The notes under the pieces: generated by a model
Databases searched by the model: none
What the model was told of the DNA's origin: nothing
The model's input: the letters and a program-made list of their open reading frames with translations, nothing else
Assembly (NCBI RefSeq): GCF_023065955.2
Contig: NW_026622808.1
Span: 70,575,975 to 70,639,974, forward strand
DNA: 64,000 bases
Source: Ursus arctos
Taxonomy: Eukaryota > Chordata > Mammalia > Carnivora > Ursidae
Direction of reading: 5' to 3'
Translations under genes and position numbers: made by a program
Part shown: positions 23,884-34,319 of the stretch, piece by piece
Position numbering within the stretch: the first letter of the stretch is position 1
How the letters are laid out: the number at the start of each line of letters is the position of its first letter

Positions 23884-24080
23884 TTTTTTTTTTAAGATTT
23901 TATTTATTTATTTGACAGAGAGAGACAGCCAGCGAGAGAGGGAACACAGCAGGGGGAGTGGGAGAGGAAGAAGCAGGCTCCCAGCAGAGAAGCCTGATGT
24001 GGGGCTCGATCCCAGAACTCCGGGATCACACCCTGAGCCGAAGGCAGACGCTTAACGACTGTGCCACCCAGGCGCCCCAT
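23884..24080 (-). mobile_element. CAN SINE, antisense, with perfect 14-bp TSD
   Basis: Antisense young-type SINE: poly(T), AAGATTTTATTTATTTATTTG, GACAGAGAGAGACAGCCAGC, GGGCTCGATCCCAGAACTCC, and the head CTTAACGACTGTGCCACCCA followed by GGCGCCCC. TSD CGATCAATATTTCT occurs at 23870-23883 and 24081-24094. Confidence 0.96.
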
Positions 24081-25923
24081 CGATCAATATTTCTGTAAAT
24101 CAAATACCTTTAATGTATGTGTCTGCTCAGCACTGCTTCTTATCTTTCACAACTTCCTCCTGGATTTTTTGTCATTACTCCAGTACCTGCTTTATTAATT
24201 TTTTCAGAGATCTGTGAGAGTGGCAAACTTCTTAGAATACTTGTATATGTGAAAACACCTTCACCTCATTTTCAGCCTTTGCTGACAGTGTGGCTAGGTA
24301 TAGAAAGCTGGGTTCAGAGTTACTTTGTCTTGGTGCTTGAAAGACACCATTCTTTAATTTCTTCTCTTCATTTTTGCTGATTTCATCTGAATCTCGTTCT
24401 CTGTAGATACTCCATGTATTTTGCTGGCAACTATCAGGATTGGGTTGTCATCCTTGGTGTAATGAAATTTTACCATTATGTGTCTAATTCCTTGTTTTAC
24501 AGTGGTCTGCTCTTCTCTACACTGGTGTGTCTTCAATTTGAAGATTAATTTATTTCTTTGGTTCAACAGGTTCTCCATCTTATTTTTTGAATATATTGCT
24601 TCTTATCTAGTCCTTCTATCCTTCCATTCAGGAATCCCTACTAGATAGATATTAAAACTTCTAGAGTCAATGTCCCCTAGTAACTGTTCTTTCAAACTTT
24701 CCATCAATTTCATTCTGTTGTGCTGCATTGTTCTGCGTTGTGCCCCATCTATTAGTCTTTCACATGAAATAGTACATACTTCATTTCCACAATCTCTATT
24801 TTTTCATAACCCTCTGCCTTTGTTTTATAGATAAAGTGGTAGTCCTTATCTCCCCAGTGGTATTACTGATAGTGTTTGTTTGGTGTTTTTTAATGACAGC
24901 TTTTAGAAATTCCTGAAAATTAGTCTCCTAGCCCCTCCCTCCTCAAGTGGGGGTTAAGGATGGCATCGGCATCCCCCAACAGCTGCTGACCCCTGCTTGT
25001 GTTCCTCCATTCTGGCACAAACCCCTTACCCTGTCTGGGTGTCAGTTTTGTCCGTTTGGGAGATTCCTCACAGTTTCAGGTCCATCACGGAGTCTCCTGC
25101 TTATTTGCAAAGGGGGTGGTCCTTTTTCTTCTAAATTGTTGAATATTTTCATTATCAGTATGGATATAGCACAAGAAGAGGCAAGTCTAGCCTTTGGCAG
25201 TCCATTGTCCTGAACCAGGACTATCTGCCCTGCTTTTAATTTTTTCTATGAAAGTCTCTATGAAATCCTTTGTTATTTTATGCTTTCTGTTGCTACTGGG
25301 AATGGGACATTTCTCCATAGCATCATTGTTACATGTTGGATTCTCTAGGAAGCTGGCTTCTGGGACCACTTCCATAGAAGAGAGGGGAATGAAGCAAGAC
25401 TGGGCAGACAGAGGGCAAGCTGTGATGCTGGCCCACAGGGAGCCCATCAGAGCTGTCTCGGTGATTTTGAACCCTGCGTCCCCCAGTCATTGGATGTGTA
25501 TAGCCTTGGGTAGGGTCTGTTCTTGATTGGATGGCTCTTTGCCTCTGATGCCATCCCTGAGGGGCTCTCATCTGAAGGCTATCTGCTGACTGCGCTCCCA
25601 GCAGATGGACCAACGGTCCTTCTATGAAGGAAGCTCTGGCTGGCACATCTCCATGCCTATCACAGTTTTTTAACTGGCTCTTTATATTTGTAGGGGGGTT
25701 ATTTACATGTATATATTTATCCTTCATTCAGCTACCTTACAGAAGTCCCTTAAACTGTAATGAATTTTTTATTTATTCAGGGAGATGTAATTGTACACAC
25801 ATTAATTAATGATAATTTTGTCTGCTTGTTTTACAAGAGTTATACCTCTCATTGCAGTTTCTTATGTTATTGCATTAGCCAGAATTTACCCCAAAGTAAC
25901 TGTTTATAAAAGTGGTCATATAG

Positions 25924-26145
25924 AAGCATGGGAGACTATGGACTATGAGAAACAAACTGAGGGCTTCAGAGGGGAGGGGGGTGGGGGAATGGGATAGACC
26001 GGTGATGGGTAGTAAGGAGGGCACGTATTGCATGGTGCACTGGGTGTTATACGCAACTAATGAATCATCAAACTTTACATCGGAAACCAGGGATGTGCTG
26101 TATGGTGACTAACATAATAGAATAAAAAACATTATTATAAAAAAA
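25924..26145 (+). mobile_element. Carnivore L1 3' end, 5'-truncated, with TSD
   Basis: The carnivore-type L1 3' tail is present: GGGAGACTATGGACTATGAG, GGGCTTCAGAGGGGAGGGGG, GGAGGGCACGTATTGCATGG, CACTGGGTGTTATACGC, GGTGACTAACATAATAG and a poly(A). The 12-bp duplication TGGTCATATAGA lies at 25913-25924 and 26146-26157. It is a severely 5'-truncated insertion of about 220 bp. Confidence 0.92.
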
Positions 26146-26157
26146 TGGTCATATAGA

Positions 26158-26805
26158 GACAGGAGGTGGGGTGGGAGAAGTGGATGAAGGCTGTCAAAAG
26201 GTACTAACCTCCAGTTATAAAATAAGTAATTCATGGGGATGTAATGGTCAGCATGGTGGAAATAGTTAATAATACTGTATTTTAGTTAAATGAAATTTTA
26301 AAATTGAAGCAATGTAAATGTTTTCTCATTAAACATAACTTATTTTGGATATATTGGGTTAAATAAAATATTAAAATTAAAAAATAATAATAATAGGGGC
26401 GCCTGGGTGGCTCAGTCGTTAAGCGTCTGCCTTTGGCTCAGGCGTGATCCCAGGGTTCTGGGATCAAGCCCCACATCAGGCTCCCTGCTCCGCTGGGAGC
26501 CTGCTTCTTCCTCTCCCACTCCCCCTGCTTGTGTTCCCTTTCTCGCTGGCTGTCTCTCTCTCTGTCAAATAAATAAATAAAATCTTTAAAAAATAATAAT
26601 AATAATACTGTATTGTGTACTTGAATGTTGCTAAGGGAGTAAATCTGAAAAGTTCTCATCATGAGAAAAAAAATTTTTGGAACTATTTAAGGTGATGGAT
26701 GGTGATCATTTTGAAATGTATACGAATATTGAATCATGTTGCACACCTGCAACTAATATAATGTTATATGTCAATTATACCTCAATAAAAATAAATTAAA
26801 AAATA
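26158..26805 (+). mobile_element. Older L1 3' end, sense, split by a SINE
   Basis: The 3' part has the L1M phrase GGTGATCATTTTGAAATGTA, GTTGCACACCTGCAACTAAT, GTCAATTATACCTCAATAAA. The 5' part is GGTGGGAGAAGTGGATGAAG, GTCAGCATGGTGGAAATAG. It is followed by ATGGTCATA (about 26806), the same motif that precedes it at 26145, as if it had a TSD of its own. A SINE interrupts it at 26396. Confidence 0.7.
26396..26590 (+). mobile_element. CAN SINE, sense, inserted in an AAT repeat
   Basis: Head GGGGCGCCTGGGTGGCTCAG, B-box region TGGGATCAAGCCCCACATCA, body CTTCTTCCTCTCCCACTCCC and tail AAATAAATAAATAAAATC. Both flanks are TTAAAAAATAATAATAATA, which serves as a TSD of low complexity. Confidence 0.94.
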
Positions 26806-26809
26806 AATG

Positions 26810-29090
26810 GTCATAACTGAGAGCTCTGTTTTACTCTTGATTGCCCATGAGAATCTTGAGCGATATTAGCTGTTGCCTTGAAATGTTTCTTCTCTCCATT
26901 TAAGGAAAACTCCTTTTAAGCCACATAAAAATGCAGTAGATGGAGACTGACAGAAGCTAGGGCAATATCTAGTAAGCAGCGTTGTTTTGTTCTCCTGTAT
27001 TTACTTGGTGGGTACCGTCTACTTGTGGCAAATGACACTGGTTTCCCATTGACACGTTCCTTAGTGAAGCCGTGAACTCCTGATGATTGCTCTTTGGCTT
27101 CTAAGTGTTCTCGAACTGTGCATGTGATGATCTATGCTAGAATTTTTCCTGGGGCTGATCTCCTCCAGCTCATGGGGCCCCAGTCCCTCCAATCTACCCT
27201 TTGAAGATGGAAGCATCTTTTGTCCATCTCCATCCTGGTAGCAACTCTGTCCTTGCTTCCCTCACATGGGAAGATTGGAAGAACATCGGTACCGGGAGAC
27301 GTTGTTCCAAGGACACGATCCAAGGATTGGAAATTCTGGGATCTGGCCTGTGCTCTCTCCCCATCTCAGTCTGCATTTCTGTGACCCAGGTATGGGCCCC
27401 TCCTTCCCATTTGAGGATAACGCCCACCAAGGAAGAAGGAGAATCAGAGCAGGAACAGACTCCCGTAGCCTCGGCTGTACTGACTGGCAGGGCAGAGCCA
27501 GACCCTCCAGGCAGCAGAAGAAGATGGAGAAAATGCCTTGGAGGTGTCCCTTCCCCCCGTGGCTGCCCTCCCACAGGGTCTTCTTCCTCTTCTGAAGGCT
27601 CTCACATCTCCATTTGCTCTCCATGAGTCGGATCATCCCTCCCCCAGTAACGCACTCACTGGTTATATTTTCTTCTTGCTCACAACCCCGCAGTGGCCTC
27701 GCTGTCCTCAGAGGCTCTGCCATCAGTCCTGCATCGATCAGACATTAAATCAGGCATCACGTCATGGGGATGTAAAGACCTTAATTCTCACCCAATCCTA
27801 CTTATTACCTTCCTCAGAAAGTCTCAGTTTGCTTCTAAACTGCCTTTAACATCTCTCTAACACACTTTAATCTCCTTTTTGACAGAGCGGGAGAGTAGGC
27901 AGCGGGCCCAGGGCCTTGGCAGGGTGCAAGAGCTGGCTAGAATTGATCACTCCTGTAGGCATTTCTTGTGTTTGCTTCACACTCACCTTCAGTGTGGTGA
28001 AGTTTCGAGGTTTTGGTGACGATCCACAGACACATTTGTTTAGGGTGTTTAAAGGGAATGAAATTAAAGAGAACTTATGAAGTAAACAAAAGCGTGGGTG
28101 TTCCAACGCCATGACCAGATGCACAGTGACAGAGGTTTGGGGGATGCTGGTTTGTAGACTGAAGCCTGACCAAGGATGGTCCCACCCAGACTGATCTTCC
28201 CACAGCCCCACCATGGCCCCAGGTGCCAGGTAAGAGGAGTCACTGCCTTGGGCCTCCCCGCCTAGAGGCCCCTTATCTGGACGGCTTGTCCGTCTCGTTT
28301 TCTCATGACAAACCCATGCCCCTTGCCTGGGTCAGCTGGAAGGCCCAACAAAACTTCTCCAAGTTGAGCTGCAGATGACTCCTGCTGAGACCACAGAGTG
28401 TTCTGCTCTCCCTCTCCCAGAGTGTCTCCCATGCCCTCCCACTGCTGGGCTCTGGCCCAGTCCCGGAAGGCAAGCTATGGCTGGGGGCACATTCCATGGG
28501 CAGTTCTGAAAGAGTGGAGCCTCACCAGGCCGGTCAGTAGATCGGTGAGCCAGGCTGGTGTGAGCAGACGCGTGTTTATTGAGCACCTGCTCTGTGCAAG
28601 GAGCAGGCGTGGGGGCTGTGTGCCTCGTGTGCGGTGACATCACTTCATCCGCGTGGAATGCACTGGCTCTAAGAAACGGAGGACCCTAATTTCAGAAGCT
28701 TAAGCCAGCAGAGGGTAGTTGTCATACGGTGAGGAGTCCAGAGGCAGCAGTGCAGGCTTTGGCTTGCGCTCTGTGGGGTGGACAGGAGGCTAGCTCTTTC
28801 TGTCTCTCCGCCCTTCCATCCTTAGCACTCTGGCTTTGGTTTCCACACCCACCCCCTTGGACATCACCTTCCAGTTGGGGGCAGGAAGTGGGAAAGAGGG
28901 AACAATACCAGGCTTGACTTCCCAGAACCCCCAGAAGACTCGGCTGACATTTCATTGTTGGTCAGGGTCCCGTGACCACCCCCAGCTGCAAGAGACCTTG
29001 GAAAAGAGGCTTTTTCAGCTGTGCTAATACCCATTCGTTCCCCAAAATAAGAGAAAGAAGAGAAGAATGGATATTGAGCAGGTAACCAAG
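26810..29090. other. Unique sequence, no gene recognised
   Basis: Two opposing open frames of 126-153 codons overlap at 27194-27723, one plus frame being 27201-27626. Neither has a domain, signal peptide or convincing splice context that I recognise. A short L2-like phrase (GTTTATTGAGCACCTGCTCTGTG) is at about 28572-28600. The rest is mixed-composition DNA. Confidence 0.45.
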
Positions 29091-29094
29091 GGTG

Positions 29095-29155
29095 CCTGTG
29101 TGGTGCCCATTTTGCAGATGAGAGCACTGAGGCTCCGAGATGTAAATTGAAACTC
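29095..29155 (-). repeat. MIR fragment, antisense
   Basis: CCCATTTTGCAGATGAGAGC followed by ACTGAGGCTCCGAGATG is the antisense MIR core. Confidence 0.6.
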
Positions 29156-29250
29156 TACCTGGATCTGCCTGATGCCGGGCCTGGCAACTGTCTCAAACGA
29201 CATGCCTTTTTATCTTCCTCTCTGGGGCCCAAAGAAGTCCAAGAGGGAAG

Positions 29251-29297
29251 AATTCACATCATCCATCCATCCATCCGTCCGTCCATCCATCCATCCA
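29251..29297. repeat. (ATCC)n microsatellite with GTCC variants
   Basis: About eleven tandem ATCC-type tetranucleotides, with two GTCC interruptions in the centre. Likely length-variable between individuals. Confidence 0.9.
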
Positions 29298-29299
29298 AG

Positions 29300-29410
29300 A
29301 AACCTGCAGTCCCTGTGCCTATGTGAGGGCTTGTGCTGGGCACAGAAGACAGGAGGGTGAATCAGGCCAGGCTCTGTCCTCGGACCTCCCAGTCCAGAGG
29401 GTAAGCCGGA
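29300..29410 (-). repeat. L2 3' end fragment, antisense
   Basis: The sequence follows the antisense L2 3' end (gtgcctatg...ggcactgtgctaggcac...gtgaataag...ctctgccctc...ggagc): CCTGTGCCTATGTGAGGGCT, GTGCTGGGCACAGAAGACAG, CAGGCTCTGTCCTCGGACCT, CCCAGTCCAGAGGG. Confidence 0.55.
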
Positions 29411-29559
29411 CCCAGCATGTCACGCGCGGTCTAGAGGCTGAGGGCTGGCTGCAATGCACTGTCAATGCAGGGGCGGCAGGCACAGTAGGAGGCAGCAGAG
29501 CATTCCAGTTACAAGTACAAAGAAGATGTGTACTTTCTGGGCTCCCACCCAAGTGTTCT

Positions 29560-29725
29560 GTGAGCATTAACTCACCGAATCCTCAGAATAACCCTACACA
29601 CAGATACTATTCCTGTCCTTCCACATAGAGGCAGAGAAACTGAGGCACAGAGAGGGTAAGAATTGGTTACACAGCCAAGTAGTCTGACCCCAGCAGCTGG
29701 CTCCGGAGGCCACGCTCCTGTGCCG
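29560..29725 (-). repeat. MIR SINE, antisense
   Basis: AACTCACCGAATCCTCAGAA, ACTATTCCTGTCCTTCCACA, GGCAGAGAAACTGAGGCACA, GAGAGGGTAAGAATTGGTTA, CACAGCCAAGTAGTCTGACC form the antisense MIR in order. Confidence 0.85.
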
Positions 29726-29939
29726 CCCTGTCTGGCCCACCTGAGTCAGCAGAGGGAAGGAGGTGGTGAGCTGCACGTCACAGGCAGCATGCAAGCGGGA
29801 GCCCCCATCGGAGACTCTGCGTCCTGGGCGGGAAAAGGGGCAGTGTGACTTCCCAGTTGCCTCGTGGCCTGGCAGGCGCCTGACACGGGGGGGCAGGGGG
29901 CGGCTGCAGCGGCTGCGAGGCCCCGGGTGTCCAGCCCCT

Positions 29940-30205
29940 CTCGCGGACGGGCAGGGTGATGTTTTATGTCTTAATTAAACGGAGAGGAGTTTAATTGATG
30001 AGCAGCCGGCTGGCCGCACCAGCTTCCTGGCTCCCTACCCAGTGACTCATGCACGCAGCGGCCCCAGATGCCGAGAGCAAGCTAATAGATTTGCAACGCT
30101 GATCACTGCTCCAGACCCACTTAGCGAGGCTCCAGGAAGCCTCTTGCCACCCTGGGATTTCATTGAATTGCTTTTCATTTCGAGCATTGTCCCATAAATC
30201 CCTCA
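29940..30205. promoter_or_regulatory. Candidate conserved noncoding element
   Basis: A non-repetitive island combines TTAATTAA, TTTAATTGATG, GCTAATAGATTTGC and CATTGAATTGCTTTTC motifs (homeodomain-like TAAT cores) with GC-rich spacers such as CAGTGACTCATGCACG. It has no long open frame and no repeat signature. This texture is usual for vertebrate enhancers, but conservation cannot be seen from one genome. Inference only. Confidence 0.3.
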
Positions 30206-30639
30206 CACATCAGCCCACCCCGCAGAGGAGCGGCCGCACTCGGGCCTCCTCCCGCCCCGGCGCAGAGGCCCCCAGCTCCGTCAGAAGGGCAGCTGCCACA
30301 GGCTGGGAAGAGCCACCCTTGAAGGGGGGCTGGGGACATCTGCGGCCTGGCCCCATGCAGGGCATTCCCACCGCGGTTGTCCAGCTCACCCTCGTGTGAC
30401 CCACATGCTTTCCTGTGTTTCAGAGGTGACCAAGGAGAGGCCCAAAGGCGGCAGCTGACCTGTGCAGAGCTGCTTGGCTAGGAAGCGTCTACCTGGTAGT
30501 TTCCACCAGGCTGTCAAAACCACAGCCCCTCCCCACCGTGTCACTGGGTGGTGACTCTCTGCTTCCTCACGGAGGACTAAGTGGGCCAATACCCCACCCT
30601 CACGTTGTAGGGATTTACAGGCACCATGGATTCGCTCTG

Positions 30640-31030
30640 GGGCTACAGTCTTGAACCAGACAGATAAAATCCCCACCCTCTAGGAGCTGACAGACCCGTG
30701 GGAAGAGGCAGATGATAAACAAGCAAACCAAAAACACGAATCGTGTAATTAGAGGTTGTGGTGTCATGAAGACAGCCAGGCAGGTGATGTAGTCACGAGT
30801 GACTGTGGGTGGGTGTCTGAGAAGCAGGGACCAGAGAGGCCTTTTCGGGGAAGGGGCATCTGGCCTGGCAAGGATGAGCAGGGGCTCTCACGGGAAAAGT
30901 GCTCTGGGCAGGGGGAAGGGCCAGTGCAAAGGCTCTGAGCCCTCAGGAAGGGTGAGACCTGCGGGGCTGCAGCAAAGTGGACCAGGGCCAGTCCAAGGTG
31001 AGTCAGAGGCCACTGGGGCACATCACAAGA
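30640..31030 (-). repeat. L2 LINE 3' region, antisense
   Basis: Diagnostic antisense L2 phrases run in order: CCCCACCCTCTAGGAGCTGA, AGGCAGATGATAAACAAGC, GAGGCCTTTTCGGGGAAGGG, GCATCTGGCC, AAAGTGCTCTGGGCAGGGGG, AAGGGCCAGTGCAAAGGCTC. Old and noncoding. Confidence 0.8.
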
Positions 31031-31034
31031 GAAA

Positions 31035-32485
31035 GGAATTCTGTTATTTCCAATGCCCGCCCACAGTAGGCACAGTGTCGTTGAGGCTCTCCCCGAATTC
31101 CTGAGTAACTCCCCACCTCCTGAGTGCTCTGTGTTCCACTCTCTGGCTCTGCCCTCCCACCAAGTGCTGGACACACACTTGCTCATGTGGTCCCTTTCTC
31201 CAGTGTCCTGTCTCACATTCCTCTGCTTCCTCCTCTCCAAATTCTCCCCACCATCCACAGCCCGGCTCTCAGCCCAGGCCTCCAGGGAACCTCCCTTCCC
31301 CTGGCCCCCTCTAGAAGCCCCTCCAAGTGGGCACACAGCACCTCCTCCGCACCCTCGCTTGCACAGCCCCACTGGCACACACCTAGAGGGCCTCGTGCCC
31401 CAGCCTCTCCAGCACCACCCCGGGGCCCTCCATCACGGTGGGGTCCTGGGAGCCATCAGTGTGGTCCCCAGCATCTCCCTGAATAGTACTGGAGCCTGGG
31501 GCTTGGCATGGAGAGGTGGGAGCATCAGGAGGCATGACAGCCTTCCCTGGGCTTGGCCCTAATGGGATGACTCTCTGGGGCCACCTCCCCCACACCCCAC
31601 CGTCTCAACACCCAAGGGGCGGGGCAGGGGCCCCGGAAGTCCACACAGTTAGTGAGGGATGGCTGCAAGGGACAACGTCTGCTCCCTTCTGGAGAGAGTC
31701 CTCTGGGAGGAAAGCGGTTGGCTGACAGCCACCAGCTCCTGTGCCTCAAGGATCCAGTGCAGCTTTGGCGGAGGCTGAGGACCAGCACAACAGGTCCCGG
31801 AGGCAGCTGCTGCTGCCCAACCTGGCCTCCCTCATGGGCCGCCTGAGCTCTGAGGCTGCCCACCCAGCGTGAAGCTGCCCAGCAGTCTGCGGCTGTCCCT
31901 CCCCGCCGTCCTCCCTCCTTCCCCCTCTCCTTTCATTGGTGCCACCCCGGACCGGACCTAAGGCTCTTCCCTGCTAATTCCCACTCCTCCCTCCTTCCCC
32001 TCATCCTTCACAGGCACTTCCCCCCAAGCTGCTTGCTCTTCTCATTCCATCTCCATGTCTGCTCCTTGGACAGCAGGACCGACACACTCCATGACCCCGC
32101 CTGAACAAGCTTGGTCCTCTGGCTCAGCTCAATGACATCCCCCACCTGTGGCTTGTGGCCCACCTCTGCTGTCCAAGAGAGACATACAGCCCAGCCCTCC
32201 CCGCCCTGTGGGCAGTCACACCTCCTGTCACCTCCTTGGCAGAGCGCCTGGGTGTTCCCCACCTCTGGCCCCATTCTGAGGTGGTATCCATAGAAACAGG
32301 GCCATCAGCAACTATGGCTCATTCAGGTACCTGAGCTGCCACCCACCCCCGAGCTCTGCAGGCTGACAGGGAGCCCCTCACTGGGGTGTTCCTAGCACTG
32401 CCAAGAGGGACGGAGGAGATGCCCTTGACTCCTTCTAAGCCCATCCAAGTCGCAGGCTCAGTTACCCCCAGGGTCCGCTTTCAAA
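31035..32485. other. Pyrimidine-rich unique sequence, no gene recognised
   Basis: Long opposing frames (for example 31053-31562 plus and 30764-31378 minus) result from low stop-codon density in CT-rich DNA. Residues 31225-31330 loosely resemble sense L2 (CCTCCAGGGAACCTCCCTTCC). No motif, signal peptide or credible exon was found. Confidence 0.45.
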
Positions 32486-32489
32486 CCCC

Positions 32490-32645
32490 AAAGTGCTGAG
32501 TACTTATTAAGTGCAGGCATTTTCTGTTGGTGACAAGTCACACGTTGCCTCTTTTTACAGGCGAGCCTCAGAGAGCCTATGGGACTGGTCCAAGCACACC
32601 GCTGGTGGCAGAACTGGGATTCAACCAAAGTCTCCTCATTCTGGG
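32490..32645 (-). repeat. MIR SINE, antisense
   Basis: GTGCTGAGTACTTATTAAGT, CTCTTTTTACAGGCGAGCCT, CAGAGAGCCTATGGGACTGG and GGTGGCAGAACTGGGATTCA match antisense MIR in order. Confidence 0.8.
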
Positions 32646-32739
32646 ACAGGGCACTGGGGATGGCGGGGAGGTGCAGAGCTATTCTGGAGCCTGACAGACC
32701 TGGGTACGAGCCCCAGGACTGCCAGAGATCAGGACGTAG

Positions 32740-33145
32740 TAACGTAGCAGTAACTGAAACAGGGTGTGGTACTGGCCCCCAAATTGAGATGAGGCTGGAG
32801 GAAAGAATTCGGAGCCCTGAAATAGACCCCCATCAGATACAGGAGGAGTTCGTCATTCATGAAATAATCAAGACTAAATGATGGCAAAGGGAAAAATAAT
32901 TTACAAAATGATGCTGAGATATATGGAGATTCAACCTGGGGGAAAGGATCTAGACACCAAAGACTCAATTAAATTAGAGATAAATGGAAGATCGGACCAT
33001 AAATAATCCAATCGTAGAAAACCCAGTGGAAACATAGTTGACGCTTTGGCAGGTATTCACAAGGGTTAACACCTGTCTTGCAATCAAAGAAATCCAAGAA
33101 GGAGATAATAGAATTAGTAATATCAACATGAAAATTCTGGGAACA
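32740..33145 (+). repeat. Old L1 ORF2 fragment, sense
   Basis: ACAGGGTGTGGTACTGGCCC, then GGAAAGAATTCGGAGCCCTG, AAATAGACCCCCATCAGATA and GGGGGAAAGGATCTAGACAC are diverged forms of the L1 ORF2 region between reverse transcriptase and 3' end. The frame is broken by many stops. Confidence 0.65.
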
Positions 33146-33599
33146 TCAGAAGCTAAAAAAGATTAGGAGGCGTTTGTGTCAAAAAGGTAGAGGGCCAAGA
33201 TTATCTGTAGGTCACAAGCATTTGTCCAAACAAAAGATCCTCCAGGTAAAGGCGCATGGGGCCAGGGACTGGGGCCAGGAGCCAAAGCAGCTACGGGCTC
33301 TCACCAAGCGCAAATGCTGCACCCACCCCTTAGCCAAAGGACTGGAAATGAAACAAACACCCGTCGAATTAATTAGTGACAGTGGACAATTGAAATTACA
33401 GCCAGCAAGGCTGCCCAGCAAGCGAGCGCCCCCCGCCCCCCATGCTCACCGCTGTGCAAACCACACTGTCCTATGGAAGAGTGACTCGACGGCCCCGTCC
33501 AGAGCCAGAGGAAGTGTCCTGCCCTGGATCTGGAAATCCCACCCTTGGGGACTCATCCTCAGGAAACAGCGCAGAAGGAGTGCAAAACGCCATGAGCAA

Positions 33600-34315
33600 G
33601 AATATATTGCTTGAAGCACTTTTTAACATTTTATTATGGAAAACGTCCAACCTACACAAAAGTAGAGAGAATACGATAATGAGCCCGTGTGTCATCCCCG
33701 GCTTCAACCGTTATCAGCTCACAGCCAATATTGTTTCATCTCCCCCCAACACGCACACACACACACACGCACGCACACACGCACACACACACGCACATAC
33801 AGAAGCACACACACATACACACACAAGCACGCACACACTCACGCACGCACACGCACACACACGCACACACACGCATACACATACACAAGCGCACACACAG
33901 AAGCGCACACACACACATACACACACATACACACACAAGCGCACACACACATACACACACGCACATACACACACACACACACACACTTTTTTTTGGTATT
34001 TAAAGCAAATCCCAGACATCATTTTATTTTATCCATACGTAATTCAATTTGTGTCTCTAGCAGATAAGGACTCTAAAAATCTAATCATAATATCATAATA
34101 CCCAGCAAAATTAATAATTCTTTAATATCTTTTAATTCACAGCCCATGTTCAAATTTTCCCAAATGTCTCGAGAGTACTTGCGAGAGTTGGTTTGGTGGA
34201 AGCAGGATGCAAACAAGGGCGACACGCTGTGTTTGTCGCTGTGCTTCTTTGAAGTCTCTTTTATTCTGTAACAGCTTCCCCCCCTTCTTTTTTCTTTATT
34301 GAGGCACTTTAAAAA
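33600..34315 (-). repeat. Old interspersed repeat (L1 3' UTR-like), antisense, split by a CA tract
   Basis: Sequence on the two sides of the CA tract belongs to one element: CCTACACAAAAGTAGAGAGA, ATGAGCCCGTGTGTCATCCC and AATATTGTTTCATCTCCCCC on the left, then AAAGCAAATCCCAGACATCA, AGATAAGGACTCTAAAAATC and GTTGGTTTGGTGGAAGCAGG on the right. This is a common ancient mammalian repeat that I take for L1-derived. The family name is uncertain. Confidence 0.55.
33749..33987. repeat. Compound (CA)n / (CACG)n microsatellite, about 240 bp
   Basis: Alternating purine-pyrimidine sequence built of ACAC, ACGC, ACAT and ACAAGC units, followed by TTTTTTTT. Frames of 80-200 codons read as His-Thr or Cys-Val repeats on both strands and are artefacts. 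The tract can adopt Z-DNA-like structure and is expected to vary in length. Confidence 0.95.
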
Positions 34316-34319
34316 TAAT

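Larger units (their letters stand above)
22220..25300 (-). mobile_element. Old L1, antisense, interrupted
   Basis: T-rich sequence carries antisense L1 phrases in order. Early parts include TTAAATCCCCCATATTTATGG and TTTTGAAGCTTC; the middle has CCATTCACATTTGCTACCC; the later part has GGCTAGGTATAGAAAGCTGG and TTTGCTGATTTCATCTGAATCTCG. The region has many stops and no intact frame. It is interrupted by a SINE (23884-24080) and by a GC-rich non-L1 block (about 23200-23620). Confidence 0.65.

Noticed and set aside
29870..29960. Short CpG-rich patch as a CpG-island promoter
   Set aside because: Less than 100 bp, no TATA or initiator context and no adjacent exon.
30764..31378. 204-codon minus frame
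   Set aside because: Its 3' half lies in an L2 relic; the remainder is GC-rich chance frame without motifs.
33442..34098. 218-codon frame with His-Thr repeats, and Cys-Val frames on the other strand
   Set aside because: The repeats are translations of the CA/CACG microsatellite; no coding signal remains outside it.
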